From Litoreibacter ascidiaceicola (GTDB lineage Bacteria > Pseudomonadota > Alphaproteobacteria > Rhodobacterales > Rhodobacteraceae): a DNA stretch of 64,000 bases. Under the pieces are notes generated by a model, which saw only the letters and a list, made by a program, of their open reading frames with translations, did no database searches and was not told where the DNA came from. A program made the translations under genes and the position numbers. Below, piece after piece: positions 27,855 to 36,580 of the stretch (the stretch's first letter is position 1; every line of letters starts with the position of its first letter). The stretch covers positions 558,001 to 622,000 of the forward strand of contig NZ_FQUV01000001.1 of assembly GCF_900129235.1 (NCBI RefSeq), given 5' to 3'.

Positions 27855-29855
27855 CTATTCAAACTCCATGATGATGTCGTCCACTGCCAGATTATCGCCG
27901 GCATCCGCGTTGATCTTGGAGACCTTCCCCTTGCGCTCCGCACGCAGGATGTTCTCCATCTTCATCGCCTCGACAGTGCACAGCGCTTGGCCTTCCTGCA
28001 CCTCGTCACCGACTTTCACGTCCACTTTGACAATCAAACCCGGCATCGGGCAGAGCAGCAGCTTGGAAGTGTCCGGTGGCGTCTTCTCAAGCATCAAGGA
28101 TGCCAGTTCAGCCTGACGCGGCGTGCGCACATGCACTTTCAGGTCCGCGCCACGGTGGCGCATCCGGAACCCGCCAGAGATCTTTTCGACCTTCAGCACC
28201 AGCTTCTCGCCATCGACCTTCAGCTTGGCAAGGCTGTCGCCCGGCGTCCAGTCCGAGGAGACACGTTGCTTGGTGCCGTCGGCGTGCTTCACGGTCGCGC
28301 CCTTTTTGTCGGCCTTGATCTTCACCTCAAAGCGCTCGCCTTGCAGGGTCACGACCCAATCCTTGCCCACCTTGCGGCGGTGGTTGTCCATGGTGCCGGA
28401 AATCCGCGCGCGGCGGATTTCGGCAACGCGGTGCATAGCCGCCGCCGAGGACGCAATGCGTGCCAAGGTCTCTTTCGGCAGCTCCACCCCCATGAAACCC
28501 TCAGGATATTCTTCCTCGATAAACGCAGTGGTGATGTCGCCGGACACAAACTTCGGATGGTCCATAACAGCGGCGCAGAACGGCAGGTTGTGGCCAATGC
28601 CTTCCACTTCGAAGCTGTCCAGAGCCACACGCATATGCTCGATGGCTTCCGCGCGGGTTGGCCCCCAAGAACACAGCTTGGCGATCATCGGGTCGTAATA
28701 CATCGAAATCTCGCCGCCCTCATACACCCCCGTATCATTGCGCACGGCGCGCTTGTCATTGTGCTTCTCAGCCGGTGGACGGTAGCGGGTCAGGCGGCCA
28801 ATCGACGGCAGGAAGCCGCGATACGGGTCTTCCGCGTAAAGCCGCGATTCCATCGCCCAGCCGTTCAGCTTGATGTCTTTCTGTTTCAGCTTCAGCTTCT
28901 CGCCATAGGCCACGCGGATCATCTGCTCGACCAAGTCGACACCGGTAATCAGCTCCGTCACCGGATGCTCCACCTGCAAACGGGTGTTCATCTCAAGGAA
29001 GTAGAAGTTGCGGTCGCCATCGACGATAAATTCAACCGTACCGGCAGAGGTATAACCAACCGCCTGCGCCAAGGCACAGGACTGCTCGCCCATCGCCTTT
29101 CGGGTCGCCTCGTCCAGAAACGGCGATGGCGCTTCCTCGATCACCTTCTGCTGGCGACGCTGGATCGAACATTCCCGCTCGCCCAGATAAATGCTGTTGC
29201 CATGCGCGTCGGCCAGAACCTGAATTTCAATGTGACGCGGCTGGGTGACAAACTTCTCGATGAAAATGCGGTCATCACCAAAGGAACTCGCCGCCTCGTT
29301 CTTGGAGGACTGAAACCCCTCACGGGCCTCGTCGTCATTCCATGCAATCCGCATTCCCTTGCCGCCGCCACCGGCGGAGGCCTTAATCATCACCGGATAG
29401 CCGATTTCCTTCGAAATCTTCACCGCTTCTTCAGCGTCCTCGATCAGCCCCATATGCCCCGGAACCGTGGACACGTTGGCCTCTTGGGCGATCTTCTTGG
29501 AGGTGATCTTGTCCCCCATTTTCTCGATCGCGCCAACAGGTGGTCCGATGAAGGCGACGCCGGCGGCTTCCAACGCTTCCGCAAACTTGGAGTTTTCCGA
29601 CAAGAACCCGTACCCCGGATGCACGGCCTCTGCCCCCGTCTCCTTGATCGCCGCCATCACTTTGTCGATAACGATGTAGGATTGATTGGCTGGGGGTGGC
29701 CCGATATGCACCGCCTCATCTGCCATTTGCACATGCATCGCTTGCGCATCGGCATCCGAATATATCGCCACCGTTTTGATACCCATCTTGCGGGCGGTCT
29801 TGATGACACGGCAGGCAATTTCACCACGGTTGGCGATCAGGATTTTCTTGAACAT
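27855..29855 (-). CDS. pccA: Propionyl-CoA carboxylase alpha subunit (biotin carboxylase + BCCP)
   Basis: A 666-residue protein. Biotin carboxylase spans residues ~1-445, starting MFKKILIANRGEIACRV and containing the glycine-rich ATP loop KASAGGGGKGMR. A middle BT domain follows, then a C-terminal biotinyl domain with the EAMKMEN biotin lysine. With PccB it makes methylmalonyl-CoA from propionyl-CoA. The start MFKKIL was chosen by homology over an upstream ATG. The beta subunit gene lies 2.4 kb further upstream on the same strand. Confidence 0.96.
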   Translation of the reverse strand: MFKKILIANRGEIACRVIKTARKMGIKTVAIYSDADAQAMHVQMADEAVHIGPPPANQSYIVIDKVMAAIKETGAEAVHPGYGFLSENSKFAEALEAAGVAFIGPPVGAIEKMGDKITSKKIAQEANVSTVPGHMGLIEDAEEAVKISKEIGYPVMIKASAGGGGKGMRIAWNDDEAREGFQSSKNEAASSFGDDRIFIEKFVTQPRHIEIQVLADAHGNSIYLGERECSIQRRQQKVIEEAPSPFLDEATRKAMGEQSCALAQAVGYTSAGTVEFIVDGDRNFYFLEMNTRLQVEHPVTELITGVDLVEQMIRVAYGEKLKLKQKDIKLNGWAMESRLYAEDPYRGFLPSIGRLTRYRPPAEKHNDKRAVRNDTGVYEGGEISMYYDPMIAKLCSWGPTRAEAIEHMRVALDSFEVEGIGHNLPFCAAVMDHPKFVSGDITTAFIEEEYPEGFMGVELPKETLARIASSAAAMHRVAEIRRARISGTMDNHRRKVGKDWVVTLQGERFEVKIKADKKGATVKHADGTKQRVSSDWTPGDSLAKLKVDGEKLVLKVEKISGGFRMRHRGADLKVHVRTPRQAELASLMLEKTPPDTSKLLLCPMPGLIVKVDVKVGDEVQEGQALCTVEAMKMENILRAERKGKVSKINADAGDNLAVDDIIMEFE

Positions 29856-29969
29856 TAGGTCAGGTCCCCTCTTGCCCAGCCCATCGGCTGGGGGTCTTGC
29901 ATCAAAAAAGGCCGGGGCGCGCATCTGCGCATCCCGGCCCTGTTGGTCTGGTTAGTGGTTGTCTGGTTA

Positions 29970-30170
29970 TTACTTGCAGATGCCTGCGTCGTCGCAGAAC
30001 ACGCCTGCCGCGCCACCAAGGACAGCGCCCGTAACGGCGTTGCCACCTGTGGCCGAGGCGACGGCTGCACCTGCGCCTGCCCCGACAAGGCCGCGTTCGG
30101 CGTCGGAATCACAGGCTGACAGCGCGAAGGCTGCCGCAAAAAGGGTCGAGATGAGGAATGTCTTACGCAT
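29970..30170 (-). CDS. Small glycine-zipper lipoprotein
   Basis: A 66-residue protein with a signal peptide and lipobox (LSAC, Cys20). A short glycine/alanine-rich zipper (GLVGAGAGAAVASATGGNAV ... GAVLGGAAG) follows, and the C-terminus has two further cysteines (CDDAGIC), which could form a disulfide. Probably an envelope lipoprotein of unknown function. It is transcribed toward pccA, 114 bp away. Confidence 0.8.
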   Translation of the reverse strand: MRKTFLISTLFAAAFALSACDSDAERGLVGAGAGAAVASATGGNAVTGAVLGGAAGVFCDDAGICK

Positions 30171-30315
30171 TGGAATTCTCCTTGATTGCTCTTAGAGACC
30201 CAACACCCGAATGCCTGAAAAAGTTTCAAAAACTTTCTAAATTTCTGAATTTGGCGGAATTCTGCGCGAACCGCAGGGGAGGCATCGGCACTTTGCCGCC
30301 CGCGCCTGCCCGCAC

Positions 30316-30354
30316 AGAAAAAAAGAGGTCTGCCCAAACGAGCAGACCTCTTCA
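30316..30354 (-). terminator. Strong rho-independent terminator
   Basis: An 11-bp perfect stem AAGAGGTCTGC/GCAGACCTCTT with an 8-nt loop is followed by at least seven T residues on the minus strand. It ends whatever is transcribed leftward here: either the 119-residue protein gene or a separate small RNA. Confidence 0.9.
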
Positions 30355-30445
30355 GAGGGGAAGGGTAACGGTTTTGTACATGCAGGCGCATCTCTGTGCT
30401 GGAGGGACTAACCTGCCCAGCGACGATGCGGCATGCGGCAGGTTG
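30316..30445 (-). ncRNA. Candidate small RNA with strong terminator
   Basis: Minus strand. An 8-bp perfect stem AACCTGCC/GGCAGGTT (30410-30444) is followed by a C-rich single-stranded stretch containing TCCCTCC and CCCTTCCCC. Then comes an 11-bp perfect terminator stem AAGAGGTCTGC/GCAGACCTCTT with an uninterrupted T-run. The layout resembles small RNAs with anti-SD C-rich loops. A TTGACG lies at 30469-30474, but the matching -10 (TTTGCT) is weak. It could instead be the 3' UTR of the gene ending at 30526. The 5' end is a guess. Confidence 0.4.
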
Positions 30446-30525
30446 AGCAAACTCGATTACTGCCGTAGCGTCAATTTGAGCATTAATTCGCTTAAATCGC
30501 TCATATGTCAGCGCAATTTTGCCCA

Positions 30526-30885
30526 TTATTCGATGAATTCTTCAGCAAATGCGTTCGGGAACGTGCCTTGTACGCGGCGGATGTCTATGCGCAGCAGCGC
30601 TTCGTAGCTTGCAGGATCGAACGGATCCTCCGCCGGGACGACTTCGCGACCGAAGAGCCAGCTCAACCGCCCGGCATCAAGGTTGCCACGCTCGAACGGC
30701 TCCTCACCGAAATGCTGCACCAAAGCCCACATGAATCCGGCATCAGCTCGCCGGTCCATCGGACGCCGGTCTGCATAGCGTTCGCGCTTGGTTAAAGGAG
30801 TGGCCCCGTCCTTGTTATCGCGACGGATGGTAAACTGGAAATCCGTTCCCGGCAGCCGCGAGGGAAAGCCCTTGTGCTTTAACAT
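30526..30885 (-). CDS. Hypothetical 119-residue protein
   Basis: A cytoplasmic protein with no membrane segment or signal and no domain I recognise. The sequence is rich in charged residues, with a conserved-looking stretch DAGFMWALVQHFGEEPFERGNLDAGRLSWLFG cut by no obvious repeat. An AAAGGTGA ribosome-binding site 5 bp before the ATG and good codon use support it as real. Confidence 0.7.
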   Translation of the reverse strand: MLKHKGFPSRLPGTDFQFTIRRDNKDGATPLTKRERYADRRPMDRRADAGFMWALVQHFGEEPFERGNLDAGRLSWLFGREVVPAEDPFDPASYEALLRIDIRRVQGTFPNAFAEEFIE

Positions 30886-31032
30886 GGTGTCACCTTTGAG
30901 CGTATGTCGTGCATCCCGCGTTCTGACACGCGCGCATGCGAACGGGTCGCGCGGGCGCGAGTTACGGGACGGGTATCACTATTGAAAATGGAGTGGGCCG
31001 CGCGCGCTGGCTGCGCTGTCAGGCCGGTAGGG

Positions 31033-31067
31033 TTTTGCGGGGCGATGCGGAAAGCCCGCCCCGCAAA
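31033..31067. repeat. 11-bp hairpin after the small lipoprotein gene
   Basis: A perfect TTTGCGGGGCG/CGCCCCGCAAA stem with a 12-nt loop lies 7 bp after the stop of the 43-residue lipoprotein gene. No T-run follows on the minus strand, so it is a poor intrinsic terminator but could protect the mRNA 3' end. Confidence 0.5.
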
Positions 31068-31074
31068 TGTAGTT

Positions 31075-31206
31075 TTAGTATTTGTTGTATGCTGGTTCAG
31101 CAGCAACTGGCTCAATGATAACAACTTCTTCTTCTTGCTGGCCGCCGCATGCTGCGACGATTGCGACGAAGCCGAAGGCTGCGAGTGCTTTGATGCTCTT
31201 GGACAT
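31075..31206 (-). CDS. 43-residue lipoprotein with EEEVVIIEPV motif
   Basis: A tiny lipoprotein: a signal peptide (MSKSIKALAAFGFVAIVA), a lipobox ending at Cys20 and only 23 mature residues (GGQQEEEVVIIEPVAAEPAY plus NKY). A perfect AGGAGA ribosome-binding site lies 6 bp before the ATG. The acidic segment EEEVVIIEPVAAEP matches almost exactly the mature N-termini of two other lipoproteins in this window, at 54137-55435 and 56260-56457. Function unknown; an envelope role is likely. Confidence 0.8.
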   Translation of the reverse strand: MSKSIKALAAFGFVAIVAACGGQQEEEVVIIEPVAAEPAYNKY

Positions 31207-31420
31207 CTGAGTCTCCTGTTTTGGTATGGCGAATCATTAATGAGGCTAATCCCCACTCCTTCATCGCACACATTACGGGTCACAGAAATGTAACCTTCCC
31301 GCAAGGTAGCCGTTCCATTGGCAAAAAAATATATCTTCGATGTGTCTCTTACGCGATGTGTTGCGATTGCATCATCCGCGCCACAGCTTGAACTAAACTG
31401 GCCAACATATTGTGTTTTCG

Positions 31421-31822
31421 TCATAATCCACCCCAAACACAGGTGCCATCCACGACCGTGAACAGATCGAAATATTGCACCACATTCGGCGCGGATTCGC
31501 CGAATGGCATTGCTTCTGATGCAACAGAGACAACAATTTCACGGGCATTGGGCGCTGATTCCGCAACAATTCGAAGCCCTTCACTTTCACAGAGCGCTTG
31601 AAAATCGGATTCGATGACATCGAATCCGAACTGTTTTTGGTCCACAATTTGTGGTGCAAGCAGCCGCATGCGCACTATACGGCGCGCCGCATCATCGACG
31701 CCGGATGGCTCGAACAGCACTTCTTGGGGCAAATACTCCACCGCTGAGACGGCCTGCAACGGAGCTTGATCCGCCGAAGCCGCCCCCGTCGCGATCCCCA
31801 GTATCAGCGCCGCAAGTTTCAT
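31421..31822 (-). CDS. Exported DUF6497-like protein
   Basis: A 133-residue protein with a signal peptide (cleaved near GAASA) and two cysteines in the mature part (ALCESEG and GTCVWGG), probably a disulfide. The pattern RMRLLAPQI ... CESEGL ... VVSVASEAMPFGE matches a Rhodobacteraceae family I remember as DUF6497. Its ATG overlaps the RidA stop (ATGA), so it is translationally coupled to it. Function unknown. Confidence 0.75.
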   Translation of the reverse strand: MKLAALILGIATGAASADQAPLQAVSAVEYLPQEVLFEPSGVDDAARRIVRMRLLAPQIVDQKQFGFDVIESDFQALCESEGLRIVAESAPNAREIVVSVASEAMPFGESAPNVVQYFDLFTVVDGTCVWGGL

Positions 31823-32217
31823 TCAGGTCGCCTCGCGATGCAGTCAATTTCCACCAAGGCCCCGACCGCCAAAGCCGTCACCCCCACCGTCGTGCGCGCA
31901 GGCAATCTGTCGGCCGGGAAGAAGCTTTTGTAGGTTTCGTTGAACACCGCATAATCCCGCTCGAACTCGGTCAGAAAGCAGCGACATTGCACAACATGGC
32001 TCAGGTCCAGCCCGACGCCCTTCAGCACAGTCTCGAGGTTCAACATCACCTGACGCGTCTGCGCCTCCACGCCGTCGTCCAGCGGGTCCGTGGTGGCCCC
32101 TCCCGGCTTGGTCGGCATCTGTCCGGTCAGGATCACCCAACCATCAGATTCAACCGCATGAGAGAACGGAGCTACATGCGTGGGCGCGTCGGAGATGTTG
32201 TGAAATTCGGTCATCAC
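31819..32217 (-). CDS. RidA/YjgF family protein
   Basis: A 132-residue RidA-like protein with the family pattern VESDGWVILTGQMP and the C-terminal RTTVGVTALAVGALVEIDCIA. The arginine that binds carboxylate in RidA is present in ARTTVGV. RidA deaminates reactive enamine/imine intermediates. It starts 4 bp after pccB, so it belongs to the propionyl-CoA operon. There it may quench reactive intermediates, but the substrate is not known. Confidence 0.88.
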   Translation of the reverse strand: MMTEFHNISDAPTHVAPFSHAVESDGWVILTGQMPTKPGGATTDPLDDGVEAQTRQVMLNLETVLKGVGLDLSHVVQCRCFLTEFERDYAVFNETYKSFFPADRLPARTTVGVTALAVGALVEIDCIARRPE

Positions 32218-32221
32218 GCCC

Positions 32222-33754
32222 TCACAACGGTATATTGTCGTGTTTCTTCCACGGGTTTGTCACCGACTTGCCCCGCAGCGACGCGAAAGCCCGCGCGATC
32301 CGTTTGCGGGTGGAGTGCGGCATGATCACCTCGTCAATGAAGCCCTTCTCGGCGGCCACGAACGGGTTCGCAAAGCGGTCCTCGTAGTCAGCAGTTCGCG
32401 CCGCGATCTTCTCGGCATCCCCCAACTCGGCGCGGTACAGGATTTCGACCGCCCCTTTGGCCCCCATCACCGCGATCTCGGCGGTGGGCCATGCGTAGTT
32501 AAAGTCGCCACGCAGGTGTTTGGACGCCATCACGTCATAGGCGCCGCCATAGGCTTTGCGGGTAATCACGGTCACTTTCGGCACGGTCGCCTCACCATAG
32601 GCAAACAGCAATTTCGCGCCGTGCTTGATCACGCCGCCATATTCCTGAGACGTCCCCGGCAGGAACCCCGGCACGTCCACAAGCGTCAGGATCGGAATTT
32701 CGAACGCATCGCAGAACCGCACAAACCGCGCCGCCTTGCGCGAGCTGTCAATGTCGAGACACCCCGCCAGTACCATCGGCTGGTTGGCGACAACACCGAC
32801 GGACTGCCCTTCGAGGCGGATAAAGCCAGTCAGGATATTCTTGGCGAAGTCCTCCTGAATCTCGAAGAAGTCGCCTTCGTCCGCCAACTTGGTGATCAGC
32901 TCTTTCATGTCATACGGGCTGTTCGCATTGCTTGGCACCAGCGTATCAAGGCTGTCCTCGATCCGCGCCGGATCATCAAAGAACGGGCGCACGGGCGCCT
33001 TCTGGCGGTTGTTCAGCGGCAGGAAATCCACCAAGCGGCGCACTTCGGCCAACGCTTCCACATCGTTCTCGAACGCGCCATCGGCCACGGAGGACTTGCG
33101 CGTATGCGTAGATGCCCCACCCAGTTCCTCGGCAGTCACCACCTCGTTGGTCACGGTCTTCACCACGTCGGGGCCGGTGACGAACATGTAGGACGAATCC
33201 TTCACCATGAAGATGAAGTCGGTCATCGCAGGCGAATACACGGCACCACCCGCGCATGGCCCCATGATCAAGCTGATCTGCGGCACCACGCCGGATGCCA
33301 TGATGTTGCGCTGGAACACTTCGGCGTATCCGGCCAAAGACGCCACCCCTTCTTGGATGCGCGCACCGCCGGAATCGTTGATCCCGATCACCGGCGCGCC
33401 GTTCTGCACCGCCATGTCCTGTATCTTGCAAATCTTCTGCGCGTGGGTTTCCGACAGCGAGCCGCCAAACACCGTAAAGTCTTGGGAAAACACGTAAACC
33501 AGCCGCCCGTTGATGGTGCCCCAACCTGTCACGACGCCGTCGCCGGCGGGGCGGTCTTTCTCCATCCCGAACTCGGTGCAGCGATGCGCCACGAACATGT
33601 CGAACTCTTCAAAGCTGTCTTCGTCCAGCAGCAGCTCGATCCGCTCACGTGCCGTCAGTTTGCCCTTGGCGTGCTGAGCCGCAATGCGGCGCTCCCCACC
33701 TCCAAGGCGGGCCGTCTCGCGGCGGTCTTCCAATTCGCTTAGGATATCTTTCAT
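32222..33754 (-). CDS. pccB: Propionyl-CoA carboxylase beta subunit (carboxyltransferase)
   Basis: A 510-residue acyl-CoA carboxyltransferase, the exact usual length for PccB. Oxyanion-hole glycine loops are visible at [19 protein letters not shown] and in the second half at [18 protein letters not shown]. The start [20 protein letters not shown] is the family start. It transfers carboxyl from biotin on PccA to propionyl-CoA. The upstream region carries TGCAAA-type boxes that fit the ScfR/PccR regulator encoded next to it. Confidence 0.96.
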   Translation of the reverse strand: MKDILSELEDRRETARLGGGERRIAAQHAKGKLTARERIELLLDEDSFEEFDMFVAHRCTEFGMEKDRPAGDGVVTGWGTINGRLVYVFSQDFTVFGGSLSETHAQKICKIQDMAVQNGAPVIGINDSGGARIQEGVASLAGYAEVFQRNIMASGVVPQISLIMGPCAGGAVYSPAMTDFIFMVKDSSYMFVTGPDVVKTVTNEVVTAEELGGASTHTRKSSVADGAFENDVEALAEVRRLVDFLPLNNRQKAPVRPFFDDPARIEDSLDTLVPSNANSPYDMKELITKLADEGDFFEIQEDFAKNILTGFIRLEGQSVGVVANQPMVLAGCLDIDSSRKAARFVRFCDAFEIPILTLVDVPGFLPGTSQEYGGVIKHGAKLLFAYGEATVPKVTVITRKAYGGAYDVMASKHLRGDFNYAWPTAEIAVMGAKGAVEILYRAELGDAEKIAARTADYEDRFANPFVAAEKGFIDEVIMPHSTRKRIARAFASLRGKSVTNPWKKHDNIPL

Positions 33755-33822
33755 GGCGCGGGCCTCCCTAATAAGTTGCGCAGAACCTACACCCGCGCCG
33801 CGTTGCGGCAAAGGTCGAAACG

Positions 33823-33876
33823 GCAAATTTGCAAACTAAGCAAACCCATCATGTAGAATACTGCAAAACTGCAAAT
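33823..33876. promoter_or_regulatory. TGCAAA boxes in the pccB/MFS divergent promoter
   Basis: Three boxes are visible: TTGCAAA at 33829 (inside the palindrome GCAAATTTGC, 33823-33832), CTGCAAA at 33861 and CTGCAAA at 33869. The short-chain fatty acyl-CoA regulator PccR of Rhodobacter sphaeroides is reported to bind TTTGCAAA-type sites at pccB. These are therefore the probable operator of the ScfR protein encoded at 35192, acting on pccB and perhaps on the divergent MFS gene. Confidence 0.65.
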
Positions 33877-33927
33877 TATCTGAACTAACGGGTTCACCTT
33901 CCAAATTCGCCGTCTTATCGTCGGCTC

Positions 33928-35142
33928 ATGAGTTATTCGTCCGCGCGCCTATTTAATCGCGCCACTCCGCCACATATCGTAACGCTCGTGCTCCTCGCTG
34001 GGGTCTCGGCAATGAATATGTCGATATTCCTGCCGTCGCTGCCGGTGATGACGCAGGCTTTCGACACCGAATACGGCGTCATGCAGCTGTCGATCTCGCT
34101 GTATCTGGCTTTCACCGCAGCGCTCCAAATCATCATCGGCCCGCTATCGGACCGTTTTGGCCGCCGGCCCATCGTTTTAGGGGCGCTGGCGATTTTCGCG
34201 ATGGCTTCGCTCGGATGTTACCTGTCGACGACGATCGAGATGTTTCTGACCTTCCGCATGATCGCGGCCTCTGTCGCGGTCGGCATGGTGATGTCGCGCA
34301 CCATCGTGCGCGACGTGGTCCCTATGGCCGAGGCCGCGTCGATGATCGGTTACGTCACCATGGGCATGTCGCTGGTGCCCATGTTTGCCCCCACCATCGG
34401 TGGCTTCATTGATGAAATCTTCGGTTGGCGCGCGATCTTCCTGTTCACTTTCGCCGCCGGAACGGGCTTGACACTGCTGTGCTGGGCCGATCAGGGCGAA
34501 ACCAATCAGGCGAAATCCGTTAGCTTTATGGCGCAGATCAAGGACTATCCGGAGCTGTTCACCTCCCCTCGTTTCTGGGGTTACGCCCTGTCCGCCGCCT
34601 TCGCCTCGGGCGCATTCTTCGCCTTCCTTGGCGGCTCCCCCTATGTGGCCTCCGTGGTGTACGAGCTGCCTTCCACCACCACGCGATACCTTTTCGGGGT
34701 GCCCGCGGTGGGTTATTTCGTCGGCAACCTGATATCCGGGCGCTATTCCGTCAGCATCGGTGTAAACCGCATGATCCTGATCGGCAGCCTCCTGCTGGTC
34801 TTCGGAATGGCGGCATCTTTGTTTGTGACAGCAATCGGTTACGGCTCGGCCTTCACCTTCTTTGCCTTTTGTACCTTTGTGGGTCTCGGCAATGGCATGG
34901 TGCTGCCAAATGCCACCGCAGGCCTTTTATCCGTCCGCCCGCATCTGGCTGGCACGGCCTCCGGCGTCGGCGGGGCCATCATGATCGGCGGCGGCGCAGC
35001 GCTCGCAGCCCTTTCCGGCACCTTGCTGGAACACGGCCATGGCAGCTATCCGTTGCAATGGGTCATGCTGCTGAGCGCAGTTGCCAGCCTCGTATCCGTC
35101 CTGCTGGTCCTGCGCCGCGAGAAAGCGGTTCGCCGCGCTTGA
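33928..35142 (+). CDS. Bcr/CflA-type MFS transporter
   Basis: A 404-residue 12-helix transporter of the DHA1 group (Bcr/CflA), with the loop 2-3 motif GPLSDRFGRRPIVLGALAIF and motif C in helix 5 (MSLVPMFAPTIGG). It probably exports a small molecule by proton antiport. It lies between pccB and the ScfR regulator gene, with TGCAAA boxes on both sides. Co-regulation with propionyl-CoA metabolism is plausible, and the substrate might be an organic acid, but that is inference. Confidence 0.88.
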   Translation: MSYSSARLFNRATPPHIVTLVLLAGVSAMNMSIFLPSLPVMTQAFDTEYGVMQLSISLYLAFTAALQIIIGPLSDRFGRRPIVLGALAIFAMASLGCYLSTTIEMFLTFRMIAASVAVGMVMSRTIVRDVVPMAEAASMIGYVTMGMSLVPMFAPTIGGFIDEIFGWRAIFLFTFAAGTGLTLLCWADQGETNQAKSVSFMAQIKDYPELFTSPRFWGYALSAAFASGAFFAFLGGSPYVASVVYELPSTTTRYLFGVPAVGYFVGNLISGRYSVSIGVNRMILIGSLLLVFGMAASLFVTAIGYGSAFTFFAFCTFVGLGNGMVLPNATAGLLSVRPHLAGTASGVGGAIMIGGGAALAALSGTLLEHGHGSYPLQWVMLLSAVASLVSVLLVLRREKAVRRA

Positions 35143-35150
35143 GCCACAGC

Positions 35151-35188
35151 TTTGCAAAGGCTATGACGTGACATAGCAAAACTGCAAA
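35151..35188. promoter_or_regulatory. TGCAAA boxes upstream of the ScfR gene (autoregulation)
   Basis: TTTGCAAA (35151), TAGCAAA (35174) and CTGCAAA (35182) lie directly before the regulator's start codon. The last two boxes are 8 bp apart, as are the last two boxes before pccB. The first box is shifted by about one helical turn (22 instead of 32 bp). This suggests that the regulator controls its own gene. Confidence 0.6.
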
Positions 35189-35191
35189 GGC

Positions 35192-36580
35192 ATGCCGGAT
35201 ATGGCCCCACGCAAACTCTACGCGGGCACCAAGCTGCGCGAACTGCGAACCCGTATGGGGCTGACCCAAAAGGCCTTTGCAGCCAAACTGGGCGTGTCAC
35301 TGCCCTATCTCAACCAGATGGAGAACAACAATCGGCCGGTCTCCACATCCGTGGTCCTCGCCATGGCAAGCGAGTTCGGCTTCGATGTCACCGAGCTGTC
35401 CAGCGGCGATGCAGAGCGCATGGTCACCGATATGTCCGAAGCCCTGTCCGACCCGATCTTCGCCGAAATCGCCCCGCCTTTGGCTGATCTACGCCTTGCC
35501 GCATCGAATGCGCCTGCGCTGTCGCGTGCCTTCATCGAGTTGCACCGCGCCTACCGCCAAACTCACGAACGCCTCGCCTCTCTGGACGAGGTTTTGGGGC
35601 AGGAAGCAACGAATTTGCAGCCCAGCCCATGGGAAGAGGTCCGGGACTTCTTTCACTATTGCGACAATTACATCGACGCCGTGGACCGTGCCGCTGAGCG
35701 TTTTGCAAGCACCATCGAGGGTGACATCCTGCGAGCATCAAACCTCAACTTCGAGCTGCAATTCACTGACAGTAAAACCCTTCGCCGATACGATCCTGTC
35801 GCGAATGCACTCCGCCTTGCCGCCAGTTCAACGCCCTCCACGCAGCGCTTCCAGCTGCTGCACCAAATTGCCCTTCTCGAACAAAACGAGCTTTTGGACG
35901 CCACTTTGGACCTCGCCCGCTTCCAAACCGACGCCGCGCGCCATATCGCCAAGATCGGGCTGGCCAACTACTTCGCGGGCGCGGCCCTCATGCCCTACAC
36001 CGCGTTTCTGGAAGCCGCTCAGACCACACGTCACGACCTAGAGCAATTGGCGGACCAATTCGGCGCATCCATCGAGCAGGTCGCCCACCGCCTCTCCACC
36101 CTGCAACGCCCCGGTGCCAAGGGCATTCCGTTCTTCTTCGTGCGCGTCGATCAGGCAGGCACCATCACCAAACGCCATTCCGCCACGCGCCTGCAATTCG
36201 CCCGTTTCGGTGGCCCCTGCCCCTTGTGGAACGTGCATCGCGCGTTCGAAACCCCCGGCCGGTTCCTGCGTCAACTGGCCGAAACGCCGGATGGCGTGCG
36301 CTACATCTCCATCGCCCGCGACGTCTCCAAACCCGGTGGCAGCTTCACCGCACCCACCCGCCGCTACGCGATCGCCTTGGGCTGCGAGATGACCCATGCC
36401 AGCGCTTTGGTCTATGCCGACGACATGCTCCCTGCCAGCCCGCAAGCTTTTGAACCCATTGGCATCTCCTGCCGCATCTGCCCGCGCCGCGACTGCCACC
36501 AACGCTCCGTCCCGCCGCTTGAAAGCAAACTCAGCGTCGATCATGACCAACGCGGCACGCTGCCTTACACGGTCGAATAA
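35192..36580 (+). CDS. Short-chain fatty acyl-CoA regulator (ScfR/PccR family)
   Basis: A 462-residue regulator. The N-terminal Cro/C1 helix-turn-helix covers residues ~10-65 (LRELRTRMGLTQKAFAAKLG). The family's middle ligand region and the C-terminal cysteine-containing segment CRICPRRDCHQRSVPPLE follow; the whole matches ScfR/PccR/RamB-type proteins. In Rhodobacter, PccR senses a propionyl-CoA-related signal and activates pccB. Neighbouring pccB and the flanking TGCAAA boxes support PccR here. It overlaps the next gene as TAATG. Confidence 0.9.
   Translation: MPDMAPRKLYAGTKLRELRTRMGLTQKAFAAKLGVSLPYLNQMENNNRPVSTSVVLAMASEFGFDVTELSSGDAERMVTDMSEALSDPIFAEIAPPLADLRLAASNAPALSRAFIELHRAYRQTHERLASLDEVLGQEATNLQPSPWEEVRDFFHYCDNYIDAVDRAAERFASTIEGDILRASNLNFELQFTDSKTLRRYDPVANALRLAASSTPSTQRFQLLHQIALLEQNELLDATLDLARFQTDAARHIAKIGLANYFAGAALMPYTAFLEAAQTTRHDLEQLADQFGASIEQVAHRLSTLQRPGAKGIPFFFVRVDQAGTITKRHSATRLQFARFGGPCPLWNVHRAFETPGRFLRQLAETPDGVRYISIARDVSKPGGSFTAPTRRYAIALGCEMTHASALVYADDMLPASPQAFEPIGISCRICPRRDCHQRSVPPLESKLSVDHDQRGTLPYTVE

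Noticed and set aside
27531-29858. A 775-residue open frame antisense to pccA
   Set aside because: It is a shadow of a GC-rich coding gene: His/Arg/Leu-rich, with no recognisable domain, opposite a certain biotin carboxylase.
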